A stretch of 34,848 nt of DNA from Candidatus Omnitrophota bacterium. Its GTDB lineage: Bacteria; Ratteibacteria; UBA8468; B48-G9; JAFGKM01. The stretch is from the NCBI GenBank assembly GCA_023818645.1, contig JAMWCJ010000006.1, positions 1 to 34,848 of the forward strand. Reading direction: 5' to 3'. The notes below the pieces were generated by a model that was given only the letters and a program-made list of their open reading frames with translations, ran no database searches and was not told where the DNA came from. The position numbers and the translations under genes were made by a program. Positions 23,280 through 32,394 of the stretch are shown here, in pieces. Within the stretch, counting starts at the first letter, position 1, and every line of letters starts with the position of its first letter.

Positions 23280-24832
23280 TTTTTATTTATTATATCTTTT
23301 AAAAATTCTTCTGCCAATTTAAATTCTGGATTAATTTCAAGTGCCTTTTGAAGATATAATATTGCTGTATCTTTATATTCCATTTCATAATAAACAACTG
23401 CCATCAAAAAATTACTTTTTGGGTCATCTGGTAAAATCCTTAAAAAATCTTTTGCTTTTTTAAATGCTTTATTGATTTCTTTTGCCTCAAGGTCCTTAGT
23501 TATTCCTTTAGAACTCAAATATCCAAAAATTTTTTTGCTTTCTTCTGGTAAAAGTTCGTTTGGTGCATAATTAAACATATATGCAAAAATTGAAGTTAAA
23601 AGTATTAAAATAAATGGTCTTAAAATCCTTTTATTTCTAAATATTTCTTTTAAACACCATAAAATCAAATATGATGAAGAAATTGAAAAACAACAAACAG
23701 CAGGCAATCTATATCTATCTGTTATAAAAAATAAAACAACCCATAAGACATTAGAGAGAGTAAAACTTATAAACAAAAAATTCTTTTTAAAATCTTTAAA
23801 AAATAAAATCAAACCGAAAAGACCTGTAGGAACTAAGAATCCAAATCTTATAAAGGCAAATTTTAAAGATGGAATTAATCTATCCATTAAATAAACATTC
23901 ATATTTTGAGGCCATTCATAACTCACAAAAAAAAGATTCATTTTTTTTATAAATAATCTCCAGAAAGCGATAGAAAAAGGAGAAAGAAGGGGACCTTTTG
24001 GATAGTAAAAAAGTCCTATTGAATCAGCACTATTTCCAATTCTCCAGTTAATAGGCCCATTTGAACATATAGGGATAAACACTTTCCCAACATACCAATT
24101 CCTTATTGTTACTGGCAAAATTGTAAGACCGCTTATAAAAACAAGAATAAAAAAAACTAAAAATTTTTGTTTAAAGGTAGATATTTTTAAAGGGATGATG
24201 TTTTTTTCGGGATAAAGAATTAGACCTATAAGTAAAAATGGTAGAAAAATACTAATTGTTGGTTTTGCCAAAGCAGAAAATCCAAGTAAAATTCCAGTTA
24301 TTGTCCACCATTTAAGATTAGTTTTTTTTAATGCTATATATAAACAAGTTACAAAAGCAAAGTAGAGAAATGAAATTATACTATCACTTAAAATAGAAAT
24401 AGAATATACAACAAATGTCTTATAAAAAGCATAAAAAAAACAAGATAAAACTCCTACCCATTCATCAACAAGCATTTTTCCAAGAAGGTATATTAAATAA
24501 CACAAAAAAACATCAAATAAAATCTGAATAATATAAATACCAAATAAATTTCCACCAGTAATAAAATATAAAAGGGCAAGAAAATAAGGATAAAATGGAG
24601 CCATATAAAAAACATTTCCGTCAACATAAAATGGATGTTTTAAAATTTGTTCTGCCCACAATATGAAAGTTTTCTGGTCATGTTTGTCCATTATATAAGG
24701 ATCGTAGAAGACAGTATCTTTTAGAAAAAATAAATAACTAATTCTAACAAAAAATGCCAATACCAATATCAACCAAACCATCTTTCTCTTGTCTTTTACC
24801 TTTCCTTCTCTCCCCTTTTTAAATTTTACCAT
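23276..24832 (-). CDS. Polytopic membrane glycosyltransferase (GT39/ArnT-like) with C-terminal TPR
   Basis: A 518-residue protein with about ten hydrophobic segments. After the first helix (about 18-37) comes an acidic loop (YDPYIMDKHDQKTF) and AEQIL...YMAPFYPYFLALLYFITG, the pattern of the dolichyl-phosphate-mannose mannosyltransferase-like PMT_2 family, which moves a sugar from a lipid carrier to protein or lipid on the outside of the membrane. The last about 65 residues form a tetratricopeptide-like repeat (AKDFLRILPDDPKSNFLMAVVYYEMEY...AILYLQKALEINPEF). It may glycosylate a surface protein. Its neighbour is a nucleotide-sugar epimerase. Confidence 0.8.
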   Translation of the reverse strand: MVKFKKGREGKVKDKRKMVWLILVLAFFVRISYLFFLKDTVFYDPYIMDKHDQKTFILWAEQILKHPFYVDGNVFYMAPFYPYFLALLYFITGGNLFGIYIIQILFDVFLCYLIYLLGKMLVDEWVGVLSCFFYAFYKTFVVYSISILSDSIISFLYFAFVTCLYIALKKTNLKWWTITGILLGFSALAKPTISIFLPFLLIGLILYPEKNIIPLKISTFKQKFLVFFILVFISGLTILPVTIRNWYVGKVFIPICSNGPINWRIGNSADSIGLFYYPKGPLLSPFSIAFWRLFIKKMNLFFVSYEWPQNMNVYLMDRLIPSLKFAFIRFGFLVPTGLFGLILFFKDFKKNFLFISFTLSNVLWVVLFFITDRYRLPAVCCFSISSSYLILWCLKEIFRNKRILRPFILILLTSIFAYMFNYAPNELLPEESKKIFGYLSSKGITKDLEAKEINKAFKKAKDFLRILPDDPKSNFLMAVVYYEMEYKDTAILYLQKALEINPEFKLAEEFLKDIINKK

Positions 24833-24857
24833 TTGGTCAATTACTCAATTGATTAAT

Positions 24858-25847
24858 TCAATAAAAATAAGGGAGTAAATCAGATTGTTTTTTGTAATAT
24901 TCAACTACATCATTTATTATATCTTTTATTGAATAAGATAGTTGGAAATTAATTATTTTTTTTAGTTTGTTTAAATCAGGGATTCTCCTTGTCATATCTT
25001 CAAAACCTTTATTGTAAACTTCTTCTGGATTTATAAATTTAATTTCTGAATCACTCTTTGTAATTTCTTTCACAAAAAAAGCCAAGTTTTTTATCTTAAT
25101 TTCTTCATTACTCCCAATATTAAAAACATCTCCATAGCTTTCCTCTTTTTCAATTAATTTTAGCAAAGTTGAAATTACATCTTTCACATGAATAAAACAT
25201 CTTGTTTGTTCTCCATTGCCAAAAATAGTTATCGGATTACCTGAAAGTGCTTGTTTTACAAATCTTGGAATTACCATTCCATATCTTTCTGTTTGTCTTG
25301 GTCCAACTGTATTAAACAATCTGACAACTATAATAGGTAAATTATATTCTTCATAAAAGGCAAAAGACAGAAATTCATCTATTGCTTTAGAACAGGCATA
25401 GGACCACCTTTTCTTTTTTGTTGAACCTATAACTATATCAGCAGATTCAGAAAAAGGAACATTTGTATTTTTACCATAGATTTCAGATGTTGAAGTTATC
25501 AAAACCTTCTTTTTATATTTAGCACATCCTTTTAAAACATTATATGTTCCTTCTATATTAGTAACTATTGATTGGATAGGATCTTCCATAACTTTTTTAA
25601 CACCAACTACTGCTGCAAGATGAAAAACAAAGTCAACATTTTTAATAAGTTGTTCCAAAATATCTTTATTTAATATTGTATCAATAAAAAGTGTAAAATT
25701 TGAATGATTCAAGATACAAGAAATATTTTTTATACTTCCTGTTGAAAGATCATCAATAACGACAACTTTTTTATTTTGGTTTATAAGCTCTTCTGCTAAA
25801 AATGAACCAATAAAACCACATCCACCTGTTATTAAGAATTTTTCCAT
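24858..25847 (-). CDS. NAD-dependent nucleotide-sugar epimerase/dehydratase
   Basis: Extended short-chain dehydrogenase of 329 residues. It has GGCGFIGSFLAE (8-19) as the NAD-binding glycine motif, D32 in VVIDDLSTGS, the YACSK catalytic motif (Y149, K153) and RLFNTVGPRQ...YGMVIPRF. The last two are typical of UDP-glucose 4-epimerase and UDP-glucuronate decarboxylase relatives. The exact substrate is uncertain. It follows hisF after 7 nt and precedes the membrane glycosyltransferase, so it probably supplies an activated sugar for glycan synthesis. Confidence 0.82.
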   Translation of the reverse strand: MEKFLITGGCGFIGSFLAEELINQNKKVVVIDDLSTGSIKNISCILNHSNFTLFIDTILNKDILEQLIKNVDFVFHLAAVVGVKKVMEDPIQSIVTNIEGTYNVLKGCAKYKKKVLITSTSEIYGKNTNVPFSESADIVIGSTKKKRWSYACSKAIDEFLSFAFYEEYNLPIIVVRLFNTVGPRQTERYGMVIPRFVKQALSGNPITIFGNGEQTRCFIHVKDVISTLLKLIEKEESYGDVFNIGSNEEIKIKNLAFFVKEITKSDSEIKFINPEEVYNKGFEDMTRRIPDLNKLKKIINFQLSYSIKDIINDVVEYYKKQSDLLPYFY

Positions 25848-25854
25848 TTATTTA

Positions 25855-26619
25855 TCATTTACTTTCTCTTACTTCAATGCCATTTTCTTTAAGATATTTT
25901 TTTATTTGAGGGATTGTTAAAATTCTAAAATGTAAAAGAGATGCAATAAGAACTGCACTTGCTTTACCATTAACAATTACTTCATATAAATGTTCAAGTT
26001 TTCCTGCTCCACCAGAAGCAATAATAGGAATGTTAACATTCTCACTTACAGTTTTTGTTAATTCAACATCATATCCTTCCTGTGTTCCATCCCTGTCAAT
26101 ACTTGTTAATAAAATCTCACCTGCTCCTAAATCTACTACCCTTTTTGCCCATTCTACTACATCCAATCGTGTTGGAGTCTTACCACTTTCAATAAAAACT
26201 TCCCATTTATTATCTCCTACCCTCTTTGCATCTATTGCAACTACTATAGATTGACTCCCAAATTTTTTTGCTGATTGTTCAATCAAATTAGGATTTTTCA
26301 CAGCAGCAGTATTAATTGAAACTTTATCAGCACCATTTGACAACAATTTTTCAATATCATCTATAGAAGAAATGCCCCCACCAACTGTAAAAGGTATAAA
26401 AATAACATCTGCAACTTTTTTCACAATATCTACCATTGTTTTTCTACCTTCTATAGTTGCACTGATATCAAGAAAAACAATTTCATCTGCTCCTTCTTTA
26501 TAGTAAAAAGAGGCATTTTCAACAGGGTCTCCAGCAACTCTTATATCTTCAAAATGAATACCTTTTACAACTTTTCCATCTTTTACATCAAGACATGGAA
26601 TGATCCTTATTGCAACCAT
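25855..26619 (-). CDS. hisF: Imidazole glycerol phosphate synthase subunit HisF
   Basis: Cyclase subunit in histidine biosynthesis; it joins ammonia from HisH to PRFAR, giving IGP and AICAR. The 254-residue TIM barrel has both catalytic aspartates, D11 (IPCLDVKDG) and D130 (VVAIDAKR), and the phosphate-binding loops GGGIS (80-84) and SIDRDGTQEGYD. All are canonical, so a role in histidine synthesis is more likely than the divergent surface-sugar amidation paralogues. A GGAGGG ribosome site precedes the ATG, and it overlaps hisH by 13 nt. No other his gene is visible nearby. Confidence 0.95.
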   Translation of the reverse strand: MVAIRIIPCLDVKDGKVVKGIHFEDIRVAGDPVENASFYYKEGADEIVFLDISATIEGRKTMVDIVKKVADVIFIPFTVGGGISSIDDIEKLLSNGADKVSINTAAVKNPNLIEQSAKKFGSQSIVVAIDAKRVGDNKWEVFIESGKTPTRLDVVEWAKRVVDLGAGEILLTSIDRDGTQEGYDVELTKTVSENVNIPIIASGGAGKLEHLYEVIVNGKASAVLIASLLHFRILTIPQIKKYLKENGIEVRESK

Positions 26620-27215
26620 TTTCCCTCCAGAAAATTTTTTAAAAATAAAAGTCCTATTTCACCGCTTTTTTCAGGATGAAATTGTGTACCAACTATATTT
26701 TCTTTAACTATAATAGAAGGAAAATCAACTTTATAATTTGTTTTCCCGATAATAAATTTTTTTTGCGTTTTTACATAATAAGAATGCGCAAAATAAAAAT
26801 ATGAATTATCCATAATATCTTTAAAAAGTAAACTATCTTTCAAAACTTTTACTTTATTCCATCCCATATGAGGAATTTTTATGTTTTTATTTTTAAATTT
26901 TACCACCTTTCCTTTTAAAATTCCAAAACCCTCAATTTTACCTTCTTCGCTCCAATCAAAAAGAAGTTGAAGGCCTAAACAAATACCAAGAAATGGAACT
27001 CCATCTTCTAATTTATATACTATTTTTTCTAAAAGACCTATCTTTTCCAAATTTTCCATACTTGAAGCAAAACTTCCAACACCAGGAAGAATCAAATAAT
27101 TTACTTTATCTAACATTTTCAAATTTTCAATAAAAACTACTTCTTTACCCAAAAATTTAAGTGCAGAAAAAACACTATATATATTTCCACTTCCATACTT
27201 TATAATTCCGACCAC
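26607..27215 (-). CDS. hisH: Imidazole glycerol phosphate synthase glutaminase subunit HisH
   Basis: Class I glutamine amidotransferase of 202 residues that feeds ammonia to HisF. Catalytic triad: C79 (LGICLGLQLL), H180 and E182 (GTQFHPEKS). PGVGSFASSM (45-53) is the oxyanion-strand region, and PHMGWN (115-120) is canonical HisH. The start codon is GTG at 27215, following a GGGAA ribosome site. It lies 28 nt after the guaA ATPase-subunit gene. Confidence 0.95.
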   Translation of the reverse strand: MVGIIKYGSGNIYSVFSALKFLGKEVVFIENLKMLDKVNYLILPGVGSFASSMENLEKIGLLEKIVYKLEDGVPFLGICLGLQLLFDWSEEGKIEGFGILKGKVVKFKNKNIKIPHMGWNKVKVLKDSLLFKDIMDNSYFYFAHSYYVKTQKKFIIGKTNYKVDFPSIIVKENIVGTQFHPEKSGEIGLLFLKNFLEGKWLQ

Positions 27216-27243
27216 TTATTGTTCCCTTTTATCTTTGAAAGGT

Positions 27244-28182
27244 TTAAATATATTCAATTGTACTCGGTGGTTTAGGGGTTATATCATACAGAACCTTCAC
27301 AACACCGGGAACTTCTTTTAAAATTCTGTCTCGTATTTTATATAATCTCTTCCATAAGATTTTTACTGGTTGAGCAGTTAAAGCATCTTCTGACTTAACA
27401 GCCCTGATTGCAACTATATCTCCTAATAATCTTTTACCTCCAACTATACCTGTTGCTTTATCCGAAAATAAAACAGGAAATGCTTGAAAGATATTTTTTT
27501 CTTTAAGTTCTTCCTCTACTATTTTTGTAGCAATTCTTATTTTTTCAACTCTGTCCCTTGTAACTTCTCCAATAATTCTTGTTGCCAACCCAGGACCAGG
27601 AAATGGTTTTCTATCATATACTTTTTTAGGTAATCCAAGTGCTTTAGCAACCTGTCTTACCTGATGTTTGTAAAGTTCTTTTAATGGTTCAAGTATTGTT
27701 AATCCATAAAAAGCAGGATTGACTCCAATTTGAGAAAGGACATTATGTTGCGTTTTTATGCCTTTTTGTGTTTCAATAATATCTGCTGCTATAGTACCTT
27801 GAATTAAAAAATCTACAGAATAACTTCTTACTGCCTGACTTAATACTTTATAAAAAGCATCTCTGAATGCTTTTCTTTTTTCCTCAGGGTCTATTTTACC
27901 TTTTAATGCTTCAAAAAATGTATCCTCAACATTCCATATTTCTAAATCTATTCCTCTCTTTGCAAACAAATCTCTAACTTGCTCTGGCTCTTTGTCTCTC
28001 ATTAATCCATCATCAATAAAAAAGACAATTAATTTGTTTCCAATTGCCATTTTCGCAAGAATAGCACAAACAGTACTATCAACCCCACCAGAAGTTGCAA
28101 CTAATGCTTTTTTATCTTTTATTTTTTTAGTCAACTCATTAATACTTTCTTTTATAAATTTTTTAGCACTGAATTTAGCCAT
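27244..28182 (-). CDS. guaA: GMP synthase, ATP-pyrophosphatase subunit (no glutaminase domain)
   Basis: Amidates XMP to GMP. The start at 28182 follows an AGGAGG site; an in-frame ATG 13 codons earlier lacks one. The 312-residue protein has the PP-loop SGGVDS (31-36), FIDDGLMRDKE, the KTQHNV and DRKPFPGPGLATR motifs and the C-terminal dimerization domain ending TPKPPSTIEYI. The N-terminal glutaminase domain of ordinary GuaA is missing, as in the two-subunit archaeal enzymes, so a separate glutaminase (GuaAa) must be elsewhere or free ammonia is used. Promoter at 28206-28235. Confidence 0.92.
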   Translation of the reverse strand: MAKFSAKKFIKESINELTKKIKDKKALVATSGGVDSTVCAILAKMAIGNKLIVFFIDDGLMRDKEPEQVRDLFAKRGIDLEIWNVEDTFFEALKGKIDPEEKRKAFRDAFYKVLSQAVRSYSVDFLIQGTIAADIIETQKGIKTQHNVLSQIGVNPAFYGLTILEPLKELYKHQVRQVAKALGLPKKVYDRKPFPGPGLATRIIGEVTRDRVEKIRIATKIVEEELKEKNIFQAFPVLFSDKATGIVGGKRLLGDIVAIRAVKSEDALTAQPVKILWKRLYKIRDRILKEVPGVVKVLYDITPKPPSTIEYI

Positions 28183-28205
28183 TTTAAGCCTCCTATTTTT
28201 GTTAT

Positions 28206-28235
28206 ATTTTAACTTTTTCAACTTAGATATGTCAA
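28206..28235 (-). promoter_or_regulatory. Promoter of the guaA-hisH-hisF run
   Basis: On the minus strand a perfect TTGACA (+ strand 28230-28235), an 18-nt spacer and TAAAAT (28206-28211; 5 of 6). Transcription would begin near 28199, leaving a 17-nt leader that holds the AGGAGG site. Confidence 0.5.
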
Positions 28236-28241
28236 TTTGCT

Positions 28242-29468
28242 TTAAATTTTATTTTTATATAATCCTTTCATATAAGGATCTAAAAATTGGGCTTTTATAT
28301 ATAAAGCCGTTTTTTTAGCCGCTCCTTTTTGCCCCACTCTTTCAATCCCAATCTTTTTAACTTTTTCTTCAATTGAAGTATCACCAAGTATAGAAAAAAT
28401 CTTTTCTATGATTAATTTTTTATCAAAAGGTAAAGTAAAAACAAAATTCCCCAATAATTTTCTTTGTTTTCTAACAAAATATTCCCACGGATAAAGATTA
28501 TTTTTTACAGGAAAAGTGATTACAGGTTTGCCAAGACCTATTGCCTGTTCATTTGATACACCAGAAAAACTGATTACAAGATTTGACTTTTTAATAACAT
28601 CTCCAAATCTGTCTGAAACAATAACTTTATTTAGATTTTTTATTAAATATCCAATAATACCATGTTGTTCATCTTCTTTTTTCCCTTTTTCCAATTTCCA
28701 GCCAAATTTATTAGTGATTCTACTTAATTTATCCAAACTAAGAGCATGGGAAATAGAAATAATAAAAATAGGTATTTCATAATTCTTTTTTTCTGATTCA
28801 ATTATTGTCTCATCTATAATTTTTATCAAACACTCAATTTTTTCATAAGCATCTTTTCTTCTTCCTGGCAACATTCCTATAACTTTCTTTTTTTCGGGCA
28901 AATTAAAATTTTCATCAGTAATTTCAACACAATCCATCGCTAAACTTCCAAAATAAATTGCAGGAATATTAAATTTTTTAAAGAAATCAGTAGTTGCTTG
29001 GTCCCGTGGAAAAACAATTTTTGCAAAATGTTTTGTTAACCATAAATTTAACTTATCTATTTTTCTTATATAAACTGATTGAGCAGTAGCAGCAAAAATA
29101 ATTTTCTTTCCTGAAAAAAAACCACATAGGGCACAAAGAAAAATATCGCCAACTACAATTATAAAATCAGATTTTCTTCCCTCTTTTATTATCACTTCTA
29201 TCTGCTTAATTAAAGAATTAATTAAACCACTTTTAATATCTTTTATTAGATATTTAATACTGAAATGAACTAACCCCTCGCTCGGTAAATTCTTACACGG
29301 ACCTAAAACTTCTATATTTTCTGAAATATAGGGTCTCCCTTCTCCTACTATTGGAAGTGCTTTAAATTCTATTGAAGCATCTATTTCTCTTAAATTTTTT
29401 ATAATCTGGCAAGCCATCATATCTTCAATATAACCATTGCTAACCACAAGGATTTTCAAATTTTTCAT
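28242..29468 (-). CDS. Lipid-A-disaccharide synthase-related protein (TIGR03492-like)
   Basis: A 408-residue GT-B-fold protein, distantly related to LpxB and to the cyanobacterial/Deinococcus family TIGR03492. It starts KILVVSNGYIEDMMACQII and has the VGEGRPY segment, DFIIVVGD, VFPRDQATTDFF, MLPGRRKDAYEK and a sugar-nucleotide site region (VISFSGVSNEQAIGLGKPVITFP, about 306-328). LpxB itself has HVWA/PGSR motifs that are not seen here in the same form. The product is unknown. It begins 8 nt after the endonuclease Q-like gene, so it belongs to that operon. Confidence 0.7.
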   Translation of the reverse strand: MKNLKILVVSNGYIEDMMACQIIKNLREIDASIEFKALPIVGEGRPYISENIEVLGPCKNLPSEGLVHFSIKYLIKDIKSGLINSLIKQIEVIIKEGRKSDFIIVVGDIFLCALCGFFSGKKIIFAATAQSVYIRKIDKLNLWLTKHFAKIVFPRDQATTDFFKKFNIPAIYFGSLAMDCVEITDENFNLPEKKKVIGMLPGRRKDAYEKIECLIKIIDETIIESEKKNYEIPIFIISISHALSLDKLSRITNKFGWKLEKGKKEDEQHGIIGYLIKNLNKVIVSDRFGDVIKKSNLVISFSGVSNEQAIGLGKPVITFPVKNNLYPWEYFVRKQRKLLGNFVFTLPFDKKLIIEKIFSILGDTSIEEKVKKIGIERVGQKGAAKKTALYIKAQFLDPYMKGLYKNKI

Positions 29469-29476
29469 TATAATTT

Positions 29477-30697
29477 TTAAAAGAGGGTTTGCTGTTCTTC
29501 AGAAATATTAGATTCTAATTGTATTTCAACTTTACCAAATTCTCCATCATAACCAGGTCTTATATTTACTTGGCCTTTTCTTACTTTTTTTATCCCTTCA
29601 CAAATTTTAGTTTCTACCTTCTGTTCAATTTCTTTTTCATTCGCATATAAGAGTATATAAAACTCTGAACCAATTTTATTTATAATTTCAAAATATATCT
29701 TTTGAACTATTTGAGAAGAAACTTCTTTATTCAATACACTCCCTATTATCTGGTCAAGAGGAACTATTTTTTTAAAAGGAACATATTTTTTAGGTTTTTC
29801 ATCTGGTCTTCTGTCTGCAAGGTCTTCTACCCTATGCATTACTCCAACAGTTACCTTTCTATTACATACAGGACAAATATAATTATTTTTTCTTGTTTCT
29901 TCTGGAGAAAAACAAATTCCACAATTTCTATGTCCATCATAATGATATTTCCCTTCTTCAGGAAAATATTCAATAGTCATACTAAAATTTTTGTTTTTTA
30001 GAATATTTATAAGTTGTTTAAAATCAAATCTATCAAAAAATATATTAGCCTCTCTTCCAATTTTTGATGGAGAATGAGCATCTGAATTTGAAATTAAAGA
30101 AAATCTATCAAGTTTTGAAAGTCGCCAATTCATCTCAGGGTCACTACTTAAACCAGTTTCAAGAGCAAATATCTCATTTGTCATTTCTTCAAAACATTCC
30201 TCAATATCGTCAAAACCAGAATTAGAACCAAAAAGAGAAAAATGAGGGGTCCAGATATGAGCAGGCACTATAAATCCAAATTCGTCCACATCTTTAAGTA
30301 TTTTTAAAAGTTCTTTTGCTTCAACTTGCAAAATAGGTCTTCCATCAGAATTTAAATCTCCATATCTTTCAAGATTTTTATTAAATTTTTCTACTTTTTC
30401 CAAAGAAGAAATAAAAACTATATTATGAATCTTTTTTGTAATACCATTTTTGTCAAAGATATTACATACTTCACCTGTTAATATAAAATCAATTCCACCA
30501 TAATTATAAATCCCAAATCTTTCAGATTCTTTTAAATTTCTTTTTAATTCATAAAACCAGTAAAAGTGTGTTACATCTCCTGTTCCTAAAAGATTTATCC
30601 CTTTATATTTAGCCCATTTTACAAGTCCATCAAGTTGCATATCTTTACTTGTTGCTCTGCTATATTTTGAATGTATATGAAAGTCAGCTATATACAT
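29477..30697 (-). CDS. Endonuclease Q-like PHP-domain protein
   Basis: A 406-residue protein of the TIGR00375 family; characterised archaeal members (EndoQ) cut DNA 5' to uracil, hypoxanthine and abasic sites. PHP metal ligands: H7 and H9 (FHIHS), D41, E76, H91, H147, D206 and H208 (NSDAHS). A zinc finger at C259, C262, C275 and C278 (CGIC...CPVC) matches the EndoQ C-terminal finger. HRVEDLADRRPDEKP is also typical. Repair of deaminated bases would suit a hot or AT-rich genome. It follows the HIT gene after 2 nt. Bacterial EndoQ is known but uncommon. Confidence 0.85.
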   Translation of the reverse strand: MYIADFHIHSKYSRATSKDMQLDGLVKWAKYKGINLLGTGDVTHFYWFYELKRNLKESERFGIYNYGGIDFILTGEVCNIFDKNGITKKIHNIVFISSLEKVEKFNKNLERYGDLNSDGRPILQVEAKELLKILKDVDEFGFIVPAHIWTPHFSLFGSNSGFDDIEECFEEMTNEIFALETGLSSDPEMNWRLSKLDRFSLISNSDAHSPSKIGREANIFFDRFDFKQLINILKNKNFSMTIEYFPEEGKYHYDGHRNCGICFSPEETRKNNYICPVCNRKVTVGVMHRVEDLADRRPDEKPKKYVPFKKIVPLDQIIGSVLNKEVSSQIVQKIYFEIINKIGSEFYILLYANEKEIEQKVETKICEGIKKVRKGQVNIRPGYDGEFGKVEIQLESNISEEQQTLF

Positions 30698-30699
30698 TT

Positions 30700-31188
30700 T
30701 TATATCTTCTTTTTAAATTCCTTTTTTAAAATTTTTGCAAGTTCGTTCAATGACTGAGGAATAATTTTGGTATTTGAGATAACTGGCATAAAATTTGTAT
30801 CTCCCTGCCACCTTGGAACTATATGAATATGTAAATGGTCCTTAATTCCTGCTCCAGAAATCTTACCAAGATTAAGTCCTATATTAAATCCTTCTGGTTT
30901 TAAATTTTTTTTTAAAATTTTGACAGAAATCTTAATTAAATTATAAATCTCATCTATTTCTCTTTTTCTCAATTCTTCTATATCCTTTATATGTCTTAAA
31001 GGAGCAACCATTATATGACCATTATTGTAAGGATAAATATTCATTATCACAAAACTATATTTCCCTTTGTAAATTACATAATTATTTGTCTTTGGATCAA
31101 TATCATCGCATAGAAAACATTTATCCTTTTTAATTCCGAGTATATATCCAATCCTCCATGGTGCCCATATTATGTCTTTTGAACTCAT
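30700..31188 (-). CDS. HIT-family nucleotide hydrolase/phosphorylase
   Basis: A 162-residue histidine-triad protein with the catalytic HLHIHIVPRW motif (H119, H121, H123 approximately) and the upstream HIMVAPLRHIKDIEEL. The N-terminal WAPWRIGYILG...CFLCD pattern is typical of the Ap4A phosphorylase/hydrolase-like branch with a zinc site. Likely splits dinucleoside polyphosphates or adenylated products. It overlaps nothing but lies only 2 nt before the endonuclease Q-like gene. Confidence 0.88.
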   Translation of the reverse strand: MSSKDIIWAPWRIGYILGIKKDKCFLCDDIDPKTNNYVIYKGKYSFVIMNIYPYNNGHIMVAPLRHIKDIEELRKREIDEIYNLIKISVKILKKNLKPEGFNIGLNLGKISGAGIKDHLHIHIVPRWQGDTNFMPVISNTKIIPQSLNELAKILKKEFKKKI

Positions 31189-31219
31189 AATGAAATTTTA
31201 AATCCTATTTTAACATTTT

Positions 31220-32365
31220 TCAAATTTGTGCAATCTTTTTGTATATCCCAATTGTTTCTTTCGCTGTCTTTTCCCAAGAAAACAATTTTGCTCTTTCTAA
31301 ACCTTTTCTTGATAATGTTTTCTTTAAATCCTCGCTATTTAATACAGATAATATTGCTTCAACTATTTCCTCTTTATTTTCAGGATTTATTAATATACCA
31401 GCATCTCCTACAACTTCTGGTAAAGAAGAAACATTGGATGTTATAACAGGAACTCCACATCTCATTGCTTCAAGTACAGGTAATCCAAAACCTTCATATA
31501 AAGATGGATATACAAAAACTTCACATCTATTATAAAGATAAGGTAAATCAGAAAGAGGAACATAACCGGTTAAAATTATATCTTTTTTTATTTTTTCAGG
31601 GACTTCTCTTATTTTCCTATAAAAAAAATCTGATTTCCAACCAATTTTACCACATAAGACAAGTTTATATTCAGGAAATTTTTCTTTTACAATAACAAAT
31701 GCATCTATCAATCTTGGTATATTTTTTCTTGGTTCTATTGTTCCTACATAAAGAATGTATCTATCATCAACTCCATATCTCTTTTTAATATAATCTATTA
31801 CTTTTTCATCTTCAATAGGTCTATAAATCTCATCTGCTGCTAAGTGAATTACTTCTATCATTTCAGGACTAATATTAAAGAATTTAATTATATCCTTTTT
31901 TGTTGAATATGAAACAGTAATAATCTTATCCGCTCTTTTTATTACTTTCGTAATATTAAATTTAAACTCTTGAAAAGACAGAGGTTCGGTCAAATAAGGA
32001 TAAATTAAAGGAATTAAGTCATGAACAGTTACTATCTGTTTACCATACAAATTAAAAGTTGAAAAAGGATAAAGATTATGAATTATATTAAACTTTCCAT
32101 ATAAAAACTCAATGGGTAAAAACCTTTGTAAGATAAAATTATAAATTAAACAGGGAAAAGGTTTTACACATATATAAAAATTCTCTGATTTAAAAAATTT
32201 TTTAATTTCATTTTTTTTAAAATATTTTAAAAGAGAAGAACCATATAAAACATAGATATTTTCTTTATCAATTTTTCTTATATTTTTGATTAAATTAAAA
32301 GCATACCATCCAACTCCTGTTTTTTTCCCTCTTAATAAAGGTGTTAAATCAATACCAATCTTCAT
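31220..32365 (-). CDS. Glycosyltransferase family 4
   Basis: GT-B-fold retaining glycosyltransferase of 381 residues. The N-terminal part has LTPLLRGKKTGVGWYAFNLI, a glycine-rich acceptor-side motif, and TVHDLIPLIYP. The donor half has ILYVGTIEPRKNIPRLIDAF and the E-x7-E motif in YEGFGLPVLEAMRCGVPVITSN, diagnostic of GT4. These enzymes build surface polysaccharide or LPS chains using nucleotide sugars. Precedes the HIT gene by 31 nt. Confidence 0.9.
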   Translation of the reverse strand: MKIGIDLTPLLRGKKTGVGWYAFNLIKNIRKIDKENIYVLYGSSLLKYFKKNEIKKFFKSENFYICVKPFPCLIYNFILQRFLPIEFLYGKFNIIHNLYPFSTFNLYGKQIVTVHDLIPLIYPYLTEPLSFQEFKFNITKVIKRADKIITVSYSTKKDIIKFFNISPEMIEVIHLAADEIYRPIEDEKVIDYIKKRYGVDDRYILYVGTIEPRKNIPRLIDAFVIVKEKFPEYKLVLCGKIGWKSDFFYRKIREVPEKIKKDIILTGYVPLSDLPYLYNRCEVFVYPSLYEGFGLPVLEAMRCGVPVITSNVSSLPEVVGDAGILINPENKEEIVEAILSVLNSEDLKKTLSRKGLERAKLFSWEKTAKETIGIYKKIAQI

Positions 32366-32394
32366 TTTCTTATTTAAATTTTCATTTGTTTTTT

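Noticed and set aside
25855-27215. HisH/HisF as a surface-sugar amidation pair (as with WbpG/PseA-type enzymes)
   Set aside because: Both keep canonical histidine-pathway residues, and the adjacent PP-loop protein is GMP synthase, not a WbpG-type amidotransferase.
29702-30001. Antisense frames such as that over the endonuclease Q-like gene and similar ones elsewhere
   Set aside because: They lie entirely opposite conserved genes, have no ribosome sites and show no protein-like motifs; they are by-products of AT-rich coding sequence.
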